NCBI RefSeq assembly: GCF_036237275.1
Contig: NZ_CP108352.1
Span: forward strand, 4,092,001 to 4,156,000
Direction of reading: 5' to 3'
From: Streptomyces sp. NBC_01353
Lineage (GTDB): Bacteria; Actinomycetota; Actinomycetes; Streptomycetales; Streptomycetaceae
DNA: 64,000 nt
Part shown: piece by piece, positions 31,343 to 38,616 of the stretch
Layout: each line of letters begins with the position of its first letter
Position numbering within the stretch: the stretch's first letter is position 1
The notes under the pieces: model-generated
Told to the model about the DNA's origin: nothing
Databases searched by the model: none
What the model saw: only the letters and a program-made list of their open reading frames with translations
Program-made: the position numbers and the translations under genes

Positions 31343-31399
31343 CCTCCGAGGCTATGCCGGTCCCACCGCCGCACGCACCCGGGTTTTCCCGCGGGAGCG

Positions 31400-31545
31400 C
31401 ACTCGGGATTTCCCGGCAACCGCCACACACACCCGGGACTTCCCGACGGGCCCGCCCGCACCTTGGCCACCGCCCGCCCGCACGGCAGCCACCGCCCGCA
31501 CGACAGCCGCCGCCCTCCCGGCGACCACCGCCCTCCCGCACCGCC
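31400..31545. repeat. degenerate CCACCGCCCGC/CCCTCCCGC repeats downstream of rsiG
   Basis: The 203-bp gap between the Eis-type gene start and the RsiG stop (31546) is low in complexity. GGGACTTCCC-like words lie near its left end and ACCGCCCGCACGGCAGCC-type units near its right end. No gene is seen. This follows the same 3'-flank repeat pattern as other genes here. Confidence 0.5.
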
Positions 31546-32139
31546 TCAGATGAGCAGGTCGTCCACCTGCGCCTCGCCCTCGCGGTAGCGGCGGGCGATC
31601 TCCGCGCTGCAGTCGTCGGCCGTCCGCTGCAGCTGCTGCCGCTGCCGCGAGACCTGCTGCTCGTACCCCGCGAGCCGTCCCATCGCCGCGTGCAGCTCGT
31701 CGTCCGTCCGCGCGCCGAGATCCGACAGCTCGACCTCCGAGAGCATCTCCGTCGCGAGCCGCCGGTACTCCTCGCTGCGGGGCGTCGACAGCGTCACATG
31801 CCGCGCCGAGGTCCGCAGCCGCGACGGCGCGTCCGCCAGGATCTCCGAGAGCCGGTCCAGGACCGGCGCCTCCGGATCCGTACGCCGGGCCAGCTCGGCC
31901 CGCAGGATGTCGATCCGGCCCTGCAGCATCCGCCGTACATAGCTGAGGTCGGCCTCGTCCCCCTGGGCCTCACGGCGCAGGGTGCGCAGCTCCGGCAGCC
32001 GCAGGGCGGTGAGATCGGGTGTCGGCCGTTCCGGCAGGGCAGGCTCGGCCCTCCGCTGCACGGGTGGTCGTACGGCCGCGCCGACCCGGGTCAGCTGTAC
32101 GGGACCGGAAGGCGTCTGCCCGGCGCCAGGTGCACTCAT
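31546..32139 (-). CDS. rsiG: c-di-GMP-binding anti-sigma factor RsiG (WhiG antagonist)
   Basis: RsiG holds the sporulation sigma factor WhiG inactive when loaded with c-di-GMP. The protein is 197 residues from the ATG preceded by GAGGGGACG. After a disordered N-terminus it is a long helical hairpin. Both copies of the E(X)3S(X)2R(X)3Q(X)3D c-di-GMP motif are perfect: Glu62-Ser66-Arg69-Gln73-Asp77 and Glu160-Ser164-Arg167-Gln171-Asp175. The motif was described for S. venezuelae RsiG and is diagnostic. It stands alone, divergent from dtd; whiG itself is not in the window. This gives the strain the known c-di-GMP brake on spore formation. Confidence 0.95.
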   Translation of the reverse strand: MSAPGAGQTPSGPVQLTRVGAAVRPPVQRRAEPALPERPTPDLTALRLPELRTLRREAQGDEADLSYVRRMLQGRIDILRAELARRTDPEAPVLDRLSEILADAPSRLRTSARHVTLSTPRSEEYRRLATEMLSEVELSDLGARTDDELHAAMGRLAGYEQQVSRQRQQLQRTADDCSAEIARRYREGEAQVDDLLI

Positions 32140-32266
32140 GTGAATCGTCCCCTCGACCGGTGCGGAGCCGCACCGCCTGACAGGCATGGTGCCACTCCCG
32201 CACGTGTGTGTGCAGACGCTCTGCACCCGTTCAGCCCCAGATGCGTCGGTCTGTAGGTTGGTCCGT

Positions 32267-32692
32267 ATGCGAGCAGTGGTACAGAGGGTCGACGGCGCGA
32301 GTGTCGTCGTCGCAGGGGAGACGGTCGGCGAGATCGTCGGCGAAGGACTGTGTGTGCTGGTGGGAGTCACCCATGAGGACACCCCGGAGAAGGCGGCCCA
32401 GCTCGCCAGAAAGCTGTGGTCCGTCCGGATGCTGGAGGGAGAGAAATCCTGTTCGGACGTGAATGCGCCCTTGTTGGTGATTTCTCAGTTCACCCTCTAC
32501 GGGGACGCCCGCAAGGGCCGCCGGCCCACCTGGAACGCCGCGGCCCCCGGGCCCGTCGCCGAGCCCCTCGTCGACGAGGTGGTGGCGCAGCTGCGCGCGC
32601 TGGGCGCGCGCGTGGAAACGGGCCGGTTCGGAGCGGCGATGCGCGTCTCGCTCACGAATCACGGCCCGTTCACGGTGCTCGTGGAGGTGTAG
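32267..32692 (+). CDS. dtd: D-aminoacyl-tRNA deacylase
   Basis: Dtd removes D-amino acids (and glycine from tRNA-Ala) mischarged on tRNA, acting in the cytoplasm as a dimer. It is 141 residues, the normal length. It shows the start M-R-A-V-V-Q-R-V, the strand G-L-C-V-L-V-G-V, the active-site S-Q-F-T-L-Y-G-D followed by R-K-G-R-R-P, and the C-terminal N-H-G-P-F-T-V cross-subunit Gly-cisPro motif. The ATG is placed at the first conserved residue. It is divergent from rsiG and followed by an 89-bp gap with a G/C-rich inverted repeat. Confidence 0.95.
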   Translation: MRAVVQRVDGASVVVAGETVGEIVGEGLCVLVGVTHEDTPEKAAQLARKLWSVRMLEGEKSCSDVNAPLLVISQFTLYGDARKGRRPTWNAAAPGPVAEPLVDEVVAQLRALGARVETGRFGAAMRVSLTNHGPFTVLVEV

Positions 32693-32781
32693 GGGCGTGG
32701 GGGCACCTCCCGTGCCCGAGGGGCTACGGGGGAGTGCCGTGCCAGGCGTCGCGGCCACGGCCACGATCCGCCGGGCACCCG

Positions 32782-33747
32782 CTACGGCTCGACGACGGTC
32801 TCCTGTGCGGCGGCCGTGTCGCCGGCCATCAGCTCCGCGTCCACCGGCACGTTCCGCTTCACCATCGCCAGCGCGATCGGCCCCAGCTCGTGGTGGCGGG
32901 CGGAGGTGGTGATGAAGCCGAGCTGCCGGCCCTCGCCGCCGTCCGCCGCGAGGTGGATCGGGGTGCCGTGGCCCGGCAGATGGACCTCGCTGCCGTCCAG
33001 GTGCAGGAAGACCAGCCGCCGCGGCGGCTTCCCCAGGTTGTGGACACGGGCGACGGTCTCCTGCCCGCGGTAGCAGCCCTTCTGCAGATGCACCGCGCTG
33101 CCGATCCAGCCGAGCTCGTGCGGAATGGTCCGGTGGTCGGTCTCGAAGCCGAGCCGCGGCCGGTGCGCCTCGATCCGCAGCGCCTCGTACGCGAGGATGC
33201 CGGCGGCCGGCCCGTGGGAGGCCGCGAAGGACTCCAGGTCGGCGCGGGGCAGGAACAGATCGCGGCCGTGCGCGGTCTCCTGTACGACCACACCGTCCGG
33301 CACCTCGGCGATGGAGCCGGCCGACAGGTGGACGACGGCGAACTCGTCCGTACGGTCGGCGACCTCGACCCGGTAGAAGAACTTCATCGACTCCAGATAG
33401 GCGATGAGCTCGTCCTGGGTGCCGGGCTCGACATGCGCCCAGACCGTCTCGCCGTCGTCGACGAGGTAGAGGGCGTGCTCGATGTGGCCGTTGGCGGAGA
33501 GGATCAGCGCCTCGGTGGCCCGGCCCGCCGGCAGCTCGCTGACGTGCTGGGTGAGCAGCAGGTGGAGCCAGCTCAGGCGGTCGTCACCGGTGACCGTGAC
33601 GACACCGCGGTGCGAGAGATCGACGAAGCCGTCGCCCGCGGCGAGGGCGCGCTGCTCACGGAACAGATCGCCGTAGTGTGCGGCGACGCCTTCGTCACGG
33701 CCTTCGGCGGGGACGGCGCCGGGCAGGGACAGCAGAGGGCTCTTCAT
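32782..33747 (-). CDS. YgfZ/GcvT-domain folate-binding protein
   Basis: This 321-residue protein of the YgfZ (IbaG/CAF17-like) family helps build or repair certain iron-sulfur enzymes using folate. It has the GcvT-like domain with S-H-R-G-V-V-T-V-T-G-D-D-R-L-S-W-L-H and the family signature Q-K-G-C-Y-R-G-Q-E-T-V-A-R, whose Cys is functionally essential in E. coli. Length is normal. It lies 10 bp downstream of nur on the same strand, so the two are probably co-transcribed. The neighbouring order (dtd, ygfZ, nur, FABP) is conserved in Streptomyces as I recall. Confidence 0.93.
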   Translation of the reverse strand: MKSPLLSLPGAVPAEGRDEGVAAHYGDLFREQRALAAGDGFVDLSHRGVVTVTGDDRLSWLHLLLTQHVSELPAGRATEALILSANGHIEHALYLVDDGETVWAHVEPGTQDELIAYLESMKFFYRVEVADRTDEFAVVHLSAGSIAEVPDGVVVQETAHGRDLFLPRADLESFAASHGPAAGILAYEALRIEAHRPRLGFETDHRTIPHELGWIGSAVHLQKGCYRGQETVARVHNLGKPPRRLVFLHLDGSEVHLPGHGTPIHLAADGGEGRQLGFITTSARHHELGPIALAMVKRNVPVDAELMAGDTAAAQETVVEP

Positions 33748-33757
33748 GAGGAAAAGC

Positions 33758-34195
33758 CTACGACTCGGCGGCGGCGTCCTTCTCGGCGCAGTCCCGACAC
33801 CGGCCGAAGATCGCGAAATGCTTCATGTCCGTCTCGAAGCCGAAGGTCTCGCGCAGCTTCCCGGTGAACTCCGCCGCCACCTCCACGTCCGCCTCGATGA
33901 CGTTCGTGCAGTCCCGGCAGACCAGGTGCAGGTGGTGGTGGCGATCGGCGAGGTGGTACGTCGGCGCCCCGTGCCCGAGATGGGCGTGGGAGACGAGCCC
34001 GAGCTCCTCCAGGAGCTCAAGGGTCCGGTACACGGTGGAGATGTTCACACCGGACGCGGTCTTGCGGACCTCACCGAGGATGTCGTCGGGGGTCGCGTGC
34101 TCCAGCGTGTCCACGGCCTCCAGGACAAGCTGGCGCTGGGGCGTCAGCCGGTAGCCGCGCTGCCGCAGGTCGCTCTTCCAATCGGTGCTCACCAC
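33758..34195 (-). CDS. nur: nickel-responsive Fur-family regulator Nur
   Basis: Nur represses nickel uptake and the iron superoxide dismutase gene when nickel is plentiful. The 145-residue sequence matches my memory of S. coelicolor Nur almost throughout. The winged helix contains R-G-Y-R-L-T-P-Q-R-Q and N-I-S-T-V-Y-R-T-L. Metal ligands typical of Nur are present: His33, the S-H-A-H-L-G-H cluster (69-74), H-H-H-L-H (85-89) and M-K-H-F (125). Two cysteine pairs (C-R-D-C, about 92-95, and C-R-D-C near 132-135) may be structural. It is 63 bp downstream of the nitrobindin-like gene. Confidence 0.95.
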   Translation of the reverse strand: MVSTDWKSDLRQRGYRLTPQRQLVLEAVDTLEHATPDDILGEVRKTASGVNISTVYRTLELLEELGLVSHAHLGHGAPTYHLADRHHHLHLVCRDCTNVIEADVEVAAEFTGKLRETFGFETDMKHFAIFGRCRDCAEKDAAAES

Positions 34196-34258
34196 GCCCC
34201 CAGTGTAGGAGGGCGTGGCGGAATACCGGCTGGTCTCGAGGTGCTGGTTCTCGCGGGA

Positions 34259-34831
34259 CTACTTGAAGAAGGCGATGCCGTCGTCCGGCATGTCGGGGAG
34301 GTTGCGCGCCATCTCGGCGACCTCTTCCGGCGTGACGACCTTCTTCAGGTGCGCCGACATGTACGGGCGGAGCGGCACCTCGGGGGTGGCCTTCTCGCCC
34401 ACCCACATCAGGTCGCCCTTGACGTAGCCGTAGAGCCGCTTGCCGCCGCTGTACGGGCCGGAGGCCGCGGTGCGGGCCACGGCGTCCGTCACCAGGTCGA
34501 TCTGCGGCTTCTTGTCGGCGAGCTCGCCGTACCAGATCTCCACGATGCCCTGGTCGCGGACCATGACGGTCTCGACCTTGCGGTCCTTGTCGATCCGCCA
34601 GTAGCCGCTCTCGCTCTCCAGCGGGCGGACCTGGTTGCCGTCGTTGTCCAGGACCCAGGAGTGCGAGTGGTACTCGAGGAAGTCACGGCCGTCGTGGCTG
34701 AACGTCACGGACTGGCCGAAGTTGCACTTCTCGGCGCCGGGGAAGTCGGCCACGCCCGCGCCTTCCCACGTTCCGAGGAGGAACGCGAGCGGGACGAGGT
34801 CCGGGTTGAGGTCGGACGGGATCTCGATCAT
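34259..34831 (-). CDS. nitrobindin-like (FABP-fold, DUF1794) protein
   Basis: This 190-residue protein has the ten-stranded beta-barrel pattern of nitrobindins: L-L-G-T-W-E-G-A-G at the first strand, F-L-E-Y-H-S-H-S-W, the E-S-G-Y-W-R strand and V-E-I-W-Y-G. Nitrobindins bind ferric heme and react with NO or peroxynitrite; the usual proximal histidine is near the C-terminal end of the barrel and S-A-H-L-K-K-V fits. It lies just downstream of a 32-residue membrane protein gene and upstream of nur, suggesting one operon. Confidence 0.88.
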   Translation of the reverse strand: MIEIPSDLNPDLVPLAFLLGTWEGAGVADFPGAEKCNFGQSVTFSHDGRDFLEYHSHSWVLDNDGNQVRPLESESGYWRIDKDRKVETVMVRDQGIVEIWYGELADKKPQIDLVTDAVARTAASGPYSGGKRLYGYVKGDLMWVGEKATPEVPLRPYMSAHLKKVVTPEEVAEMARNLPDMPDDGIAFFK

Positions 34832-34859
34832 GAGCAGCTCTGTCGATCTGTAGAGGTGA

Positions 34860-34958
34860 TTACCGCTGGCCCTGGTACAGCTTCTTCACGGCCAGACCGG
34901 TGAACGCGAGCACGGCGACACAGACCAGGGCCAGGAGGACTTCGAAGAAGATGATCAC
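34860..34958 (-). CDS. 32-residue single-TM membrane protein
   Basis: This gene is short enough to be missed by most annotation. The GTG is preceded by GAGGAGC at ideal spacing. The product is almost all one membrane helix (I-I-F-F-E-V-L-L-A-L-V-C-V-A-V-L-A-F) followed by a basic end (V-K-K-L-Y-Q-G-Q-R), so it should sit with its C-terminus in the cytoplasm. Its stop is 28 bp before the nitrobindin-like gene. I do not know a function. The strong ribosome-binding site, uninterrupted hydrophobicity and clean topology argue that it is real. Confidence 0.7.
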   Translation of the reverse strand: MIIFFEVLLALVCVAVLAFTGLAVKKLYQGQR

Positions 34959-34991
34959 AGGTGCTCCTCGAATGAGCGGTGAAGGCAGAAC

Positions 34992-35028
34992 GGGCCGGAC
35001 CCCAGCTTAGTCTGCGGGGGACCGGCCC
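34992..35028 (-). terminator. imperfect stem-loop ending the three-paralogue operon
   Basis: GGGCCGG-A-CCCC pairs with GGGG(G)-A-CCGGCCC leaving one mismatch and a 12-nt loop. It lies between the stop of the last operon gene (35054) and the start of the small membrane gene (34958). The T-tail is weak. Confidence 0.55.
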
Positions 35029-35053
35029 TCTCTGTGAGGTGGGTCTAGCGCGA

Positions 35054-36049
35054 TCAGCCCAGGAGCTGGTTCTGGAGGGTGACGGTCTGCTGGAACGGAA
35101 CCCGCAGCGCCTCCCCCTTCCGGTTCTGTGTGACCAGCGCGAGTGTGTCGCCCGCCTGGATGTAGGCCCAGCGGGTCTGATCGGCGTTCTTCGGCAGCTC
35201 CACGAAGGCGTAGAGGGCGGTGTACGTCACCCGGATCTCGCTCGCGATCTCGCTGTCCATCGTGACGCCCTCGGCCCCGTCGAGGAGCGGGCCGTCGACC
35301 GAACCGGCCCGTACGGCGTCGTCCTTGAAGGCCTCGGCGAAGGCGACCGAGTTGAACCGGAGCAGATGGACCCGGGTCGTCGTGCCGTCGGGCGTGGTCC
35401 AGCCACGGGCCGCGACGTGCCGCAGCGCGGACTCCTTCAGCGCATCCTTCAGCTCGGCGCGGTCGTCCTGCCGGTACTGGGACAGGTACTGGTCCACGGT
35501 GACCCAGCCGCCGTTGAGCTTCGGGTCGGGTGTGGCGCCGACCGGGGCCGGGAGGAGCAGTTTGCGCAGGTCGGCGTGGTGGACCTCGCCCAGGTTGCCG
35601 TCGCTGTAGGGGCGCGGGGCATCGGCCGGGAGGGCCGGAAGGCTGAGCTTCGGGTACTCCCAGCGCCCGTCGCTCTCGGTCGCGAGACCGGGCACCTCAT
35701 GGCGCTCCATGGAAGCGATCCCGAACGCGGTCCCGGTCCCGAGCCCGCCGCACACGAGGACGGCGGCCGTCCAGCGGGCGACGGCCCACAGGACACGGCG
35801 CGAGGGCTTCCGGACGGGCGGGGCCGGCGGCCCCGCAAGGGTGAGCGGGCCCTGCTGGGCCTGCTCGCCTTGCTGGACTTCGGGCTCGGCGACGGGAACG
35901 GGAGGGGCGGGAAGTACCGGCGAGGCATCAGCGACGACCGGCGGCTCCGGGTCGGCCGGGGTCTCCGGAGCGGGCATCGCGTCCTGCGGCTCCGCCTCGG
36001 ACGGGATCTTCGCCTCCGCCTCCGGCTTCGTCTCCGTCTGCTCGGTCAT
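35054..36049 (-). CDS. membrane-anchored protein of unknown function, paralogue 3 of 3
   Basis: This 331-residue protein has a disordered Pro/Glu-rich cytoplasmic N-terminus (about 1-75), a basic R-K-P-S-R-R stop-transfer flank, one TM (about 82-108) and an extracytoplasmic domain (110-331). The outer domain contains H-H-A-D-L-R-K-L-L-L-P-A-P, a motif shared with paralogue 1 and in looser form with paralogue 2. G-G-W-V-T-V-D-Q-Y-L-S-Q-Y is likewise echoed as D-G-W-M-T-L-A-E-Y-A in paralogue 1. I know no function for the family. Its ATG overlaps the previous gene's stop by 4 bp (ATGA), so the three are one translationally coupled operon. Confidence 0.8.
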   Translation of the reverse strand: MTEQTETKPEAEAKIPSEAEPQDAMPAPETPADPEPPVVADASPVLPAPPVPVAEPEVQQGEQAQQGPLTLAGPPAPPVRKPSRRVLWAVARWTAAVLVCGGLGTGTAFGIASMERHEVPGLATESDGRWEYPKLSLPALPADAPRPYSDGNLGEVHHADLRKLLLPAPVGATPDPKLNGGWVTVDQYLSQYRQDDRAELKDALKESALRHVAARGWTTPDGTTTRVHLLRFNSVAFAEAFKDDAVRAGSVDGPLLDGAEGVTMDSEIASEIRVTYTALYAFVELPKNADQTRWAYIQAGDTLALVTQNRKGEALRVPFQQTVTLQNQLLG

Positions 36050-36897
36050 ACGTACTCCCCCGGGGACTCGATGTGTTCCAGCTGCTTCTTCACCAGCTCC
36101 GCCACCGCGGACTTGTCGAACGGCTTGGCACCCGCAGCGGTGACCGTGACGAGGACCTCGGAGTCGTACGCGCTGCAGACCATCCCGTCGAGCTCCTCGG
36201 CCTGCTGCTCCTTGTCCAGCTCCTTGTCCTGCGGATACATGAAGCAGGCGGAGTTCTTGTGCCCGCCGATCTTCGGCCCCTTCGGGAACTTCAGGAGGTC
36301 GGACGACAGCTTCTTCCGGAGCTCGAACATGCTGCGGATCGCCTTCTTGTCCTTCATCCGCGTGATGTGGACGGTGACCACGAGGCCCTCGTCCGGCCAG
36401 GCGTAGGAGCGGAAGGCGATGCCCTGCACACCCAGGCGGTCGATGTCCTTCTCGTACTCGCGGCGCTTCTTGCCGGAGAGGCCCTTGCCGTCCTCCTTCA
36501 GGAGGAGTGCCGCCTCCTTCCCGCTCAGCTCCCCGTCGTTCCCGTACCCCTCGATGTCGGGGCCGAGTTCGTAAGTGGCCGGTACCGGCAGCAGCATCTT
36601 GCTGAGCGGCGTCGACGCCTTGCCGCGGGCGATGTCGAGTGCCGGGTCCTTCGGCGCCTTCGACAGGTCCGGCTGCTCCCACACGACCGTCGGCGCGGTG
36701 CGGTCCGCGGAGCGGACGGTGACACCCGTGTAGGTGACGCCACCGCCGATCGCCCCGAGGACCAGGACCGCGGGCAGCACGACCGTCAGCAGCTTGCGGC
36801 CTCGGCCGGGCCTGCCGGGCTTCTTCGGCTCGTCGGCGGGAACGGTCGCGGCGAACACGTCGTCCGCGTCGGTCACGGTGTTCAGTTCCTCGCTCAC
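36046..36897 (-). CDS. membrane-anchored protein of unknown function, paralogue 2 of 3
   Basis: This 283-residue protein has a short cytoplasmic N-terminus (about 1-35, K-K-P-G-R-P-G-R-G-R-K), one TM (about 36-58) and an outer domain rich in Lys/Asp/Glu. L-S-K-M-L-L-P-V-P-A-T corresponds to the L-R-K-L-L-L-P motif of the neighbours. Two cysteines (A-C-F-M-Y, V-C-S-A-Y) may form a disulfide. It starts with an ATGA overlap on paralogue 1 and ends with one on paralogue 3. No family is recognised; membrane topology and common motif support a shared role. Confidence 0.8.
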   Translation of the reverse strand: MSEELNTVTDADDVFAATVPADEPKKPGRPGRGRKLLTVVLPAVLVLGAIGGGVTYTGVTVRSADRTAPTVVWEQPDLSKAPKDPALDIARGKASTPLSKMLLPVPATYELGPDIEGYGNDGELSGKEAALLLKEDGKGLSGKKRREYEKDIDRLGVQGIAFRSYAWPDEGLVVTVHITRMKDKKAIRSMFELRKKLSSDLLKFPKGPKIGGHKNSACFMYPQDKELDKEQQAEELDGMVCSAYDSEVLVTVTAAGAKPFDKSAVAELVKKQLEHIESPGEYV

Positions 36898-37829
36898 AGA
36901 CGCCCCAACTGTCGCTCGGACACCGAGGCGATCTCCTTCTTCGAGATCTTCTTGGTGTCGTAGATGAAGATCTCCATCGCGATGTCACCGCGGTGGAGAT
37001 ACGCGCGGGCCTCGTAGACGTCGAGGTAGCCGGCCTCCTTGTGCACGGGGAACACGTAGTAGTGGCCGTTCGCCGAGCCCTTGATCGGATCGCCCTCGTT
37101 CTCGGCGAACTCCTCGTCGGGCATGTAGCCCATCTGCTCCTCGGCGTGGTCCTGCGCACCGATGTAGTTGGAGGAGCGGTATTGCACGAGCCGGATCTCG
37201 GTCGTCCTGTACTCGCCCGTCTGCCACGACGTGGTCGCGATGCGCCGGATCCTGTTGTCCAACTGGTAAGAGAGCGAACGACTGGGTGAGTTGTGCTGCG
37301 ACGCGTACTCGGCCAGCGTCATCCAGCCGTCCTCGTCCGCGAAGTCCGTCTTCTTCGATCCGGCCGGCTTCGGCAGCAGCAGCTTGCGCAGATCGCCGTC
37401 CGTCTTGACGCTGCGGTCCTCGGCGGCCGTGAGCGGAGCCGGCTTCTGGCCCTTCGGGAGCGGCTTCGGGTAGGCGAGGTCCGGCTGGTTGAGCGCGGGC
37501 AGCGGCGTGGGCTCCCGCTCGGCCTGGATGCCGTACCCCACCGCCGTACCGCCGACGATGCCGAGGACGGCGGCGACGGCGATCAGCGCGATGGTCCGGC
37601 CGACCCGGCGAGGGCGCGGCGGCTCGACGTCCGAGGCCGGCGGCGCGTCCAGGACCGGCTCGGCGTCCGACTCGGCGTCCGAGACCGGCGCCGGCGCCGC
37701 GACCGGCTCGGCCTCCGGGGCCGGCGGCGCGTCCGCGACCGGGGCCCCGACCGGAGGCGCGTCCGAGGCCGGCGTCGGTGCCGACTCCGGTGCCGCTCCG
37801 GCGTTTTCCGTTGATTCTGTGGCTTCCAA
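36894..37829 (-). CDS. membrane-anchored protein of unknown function, paralogue 1 of 3
   Basis: This first gene of the operon encodes about 311 residues with a long Ala/Pro/Asp-Ser-rich N-terminus of repeated P-V-x-D-A and S-D-A units (about 1-75), R-P-R-R-V-G-R, one TM (about 83-105) and an outer domain with D-G-D-L-R-K-L-L-L-P-K-P, D-G-W-M-T-L-A-E-Y and Y-Y-V-F-P-V-H-K-E-A-G-Y. A TTG start is chosen because GGGGGGA lies six bases upstream; a GTG five codons earlier is possible. It is divergent from the DsrE gene and has no obvious regulator beside it. Function is unknown. Confidence 0.78.
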   Translation of the reverse strand: MEATESTENAGAAPESAPTPASDAPPVGAPVADAPPAPEAEPVAAPAPVSDAESDAEPVLDAPPASDVEPPRPRRVGRTIALIAVAAVLGIVGGTAVGYGIQAEREPTPLPALNQPDLAYPKPLPKGQKPAPLTAAEDRSVKTDGDLRKLLLPKPAGSKKTDFADEDGWMTLAEYASQHNSPSRSLSYQLDNRIRRIATTSWQTGEYRTTEIRLVQYRSSNYIGAQDHAEEQMGYMPDEEFAENEGDPIKGSANGHYYVFPVHKEAGYLDVYEARAYLHRGDIAMEIFIYDTKKISKKEIASVSERQLGRL

Positions 37830-37935
37830 AGGGGGTCCCCCCACGAGACCTGAAGCGCAGATTCCGTAACCCGCGCACCCAACTGACCCACGAGTGGTGC
37901 ATGGGGTTGCAGGGGTCCGCATTACAGTTCGGTAT

Positions 37936-38298
37936 ATGGCGAAGAAGCTCGTGATCAAGGTGACCGCCGGGGCCGACGCCCCCGAACGCTGCTCCCAGGC
38001 CTTCACCGTGGCCGCGGTCGCCGTGGCGAGCGGTGTCGAGGTCTCGCTCTGGCTGACGGGCGAGTCGTCGTGGTTCGCGCTCCCGGGGCGCGCGGCCGAG
38101 TTCGAGCTGCCGCACGCCGCGCCGCTGCCGGACCTGATCGACTCGATCCTGGCGGCCGGGCGGATCACGCTCTGCACCCAGTGCGCGGCGCGCCGCGAGA
38201 TCACGGAGAAGGACGTCCTGGAGGGCGTACGGATCGCCGGCGCGCAGGTCTTCGTCCAGGAGGCCATGACGGACGGCACCCAGGCACTCGTCTACTGA
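37936..38298 (+). CDS. DsrE-family protein
   Basis: This 120-residue cytoplasmic protein has the DsrE/DsrF-like alpha/beta fold: K-K-L-V-I-K-V-T-A-G-A-D-A-P-E-R-C-S-Q-A-F at the start, V-E-V-S-L-W-L-T-G-E and the conserved late strand I-T-L-C-T-Q-C-A-A-R-R followed by the helix and A-Q-V-F-V-Q-E. Two cysteines in C-T-Q-C could take part in sulfur relay, but the family is broad. It is divergent from the three-paralogue operon. A start one in-frame Met upstream is possible but lies over the divergent gene's leader. Confidence 0.85.
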   Translation: MAKKLVIKVTAGADAPERCSQAFTVAAVAVASGVEVSLWLTGESSWFALPGRAAEFELPHAAPLPDLIDSILAAGRITLCTQCAARREITEKDVLEGVRIAGAQVFVQEAMTDGTQALVY

Positions 38299-38340
38299 GT
38301 CGGGCGCCCCGGAATCCCGGCGCTGGAAGGCGCCACGCGC

Positions 38341-38607
38341 TCACCGCTCGTCGTGGCGCCTCTTGCCGTCGAGCTCGTCCCACCACTCGTCGGACTGCGG
38401 GTCCCCGGACGGGTCGTCCCACCAGCGGTCCTCGGGCCCCCGCCGATTCGCGACCATCGCGGCGATCGGCGGGATGACCATGGCGACCACGCACATCCCG
38501 ATGGCGACCGGCATCGAGAACAGCCGCACGACGGCCCACGCCCCGACGAAGAGCATCAGGCAGATGCCCATCATCCAGAAGTAGGTGTGGCGCCGCCGCG
38601 CGTACAT
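38341..38607 (-). CDS. DUF3099-family small membrane protein
   Basis: This 88-residue protein has two adjacent TM segments (about 8-26 and 31-52) preceded by a basic Y-A-R-R-R-H-T-Y-F-W-M-M stretch and followed by a Trp/Asp-rich cytoplasmic tail (D-R-W-W-D-D-P and D-E-W-W-D-E-L). This is the DUF3099 pattern common in actinobacteria; no function is known. It begins 9 bp after the stop of the larger membrane protein gene, on the same strand, so the two are probably co-transcribed. Confidence 0.85.
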   Translation of the reverse strand: MYARRRHTYFWMMGICLMLFVGAWAVVRLFSMPVAIGMCVVAMVIPPIAAMVANRRGPEDRWWDDPSGDPQSDEWWDELDGKRRHDER

Positions 38608-38616
38608 ACCTTCAGA

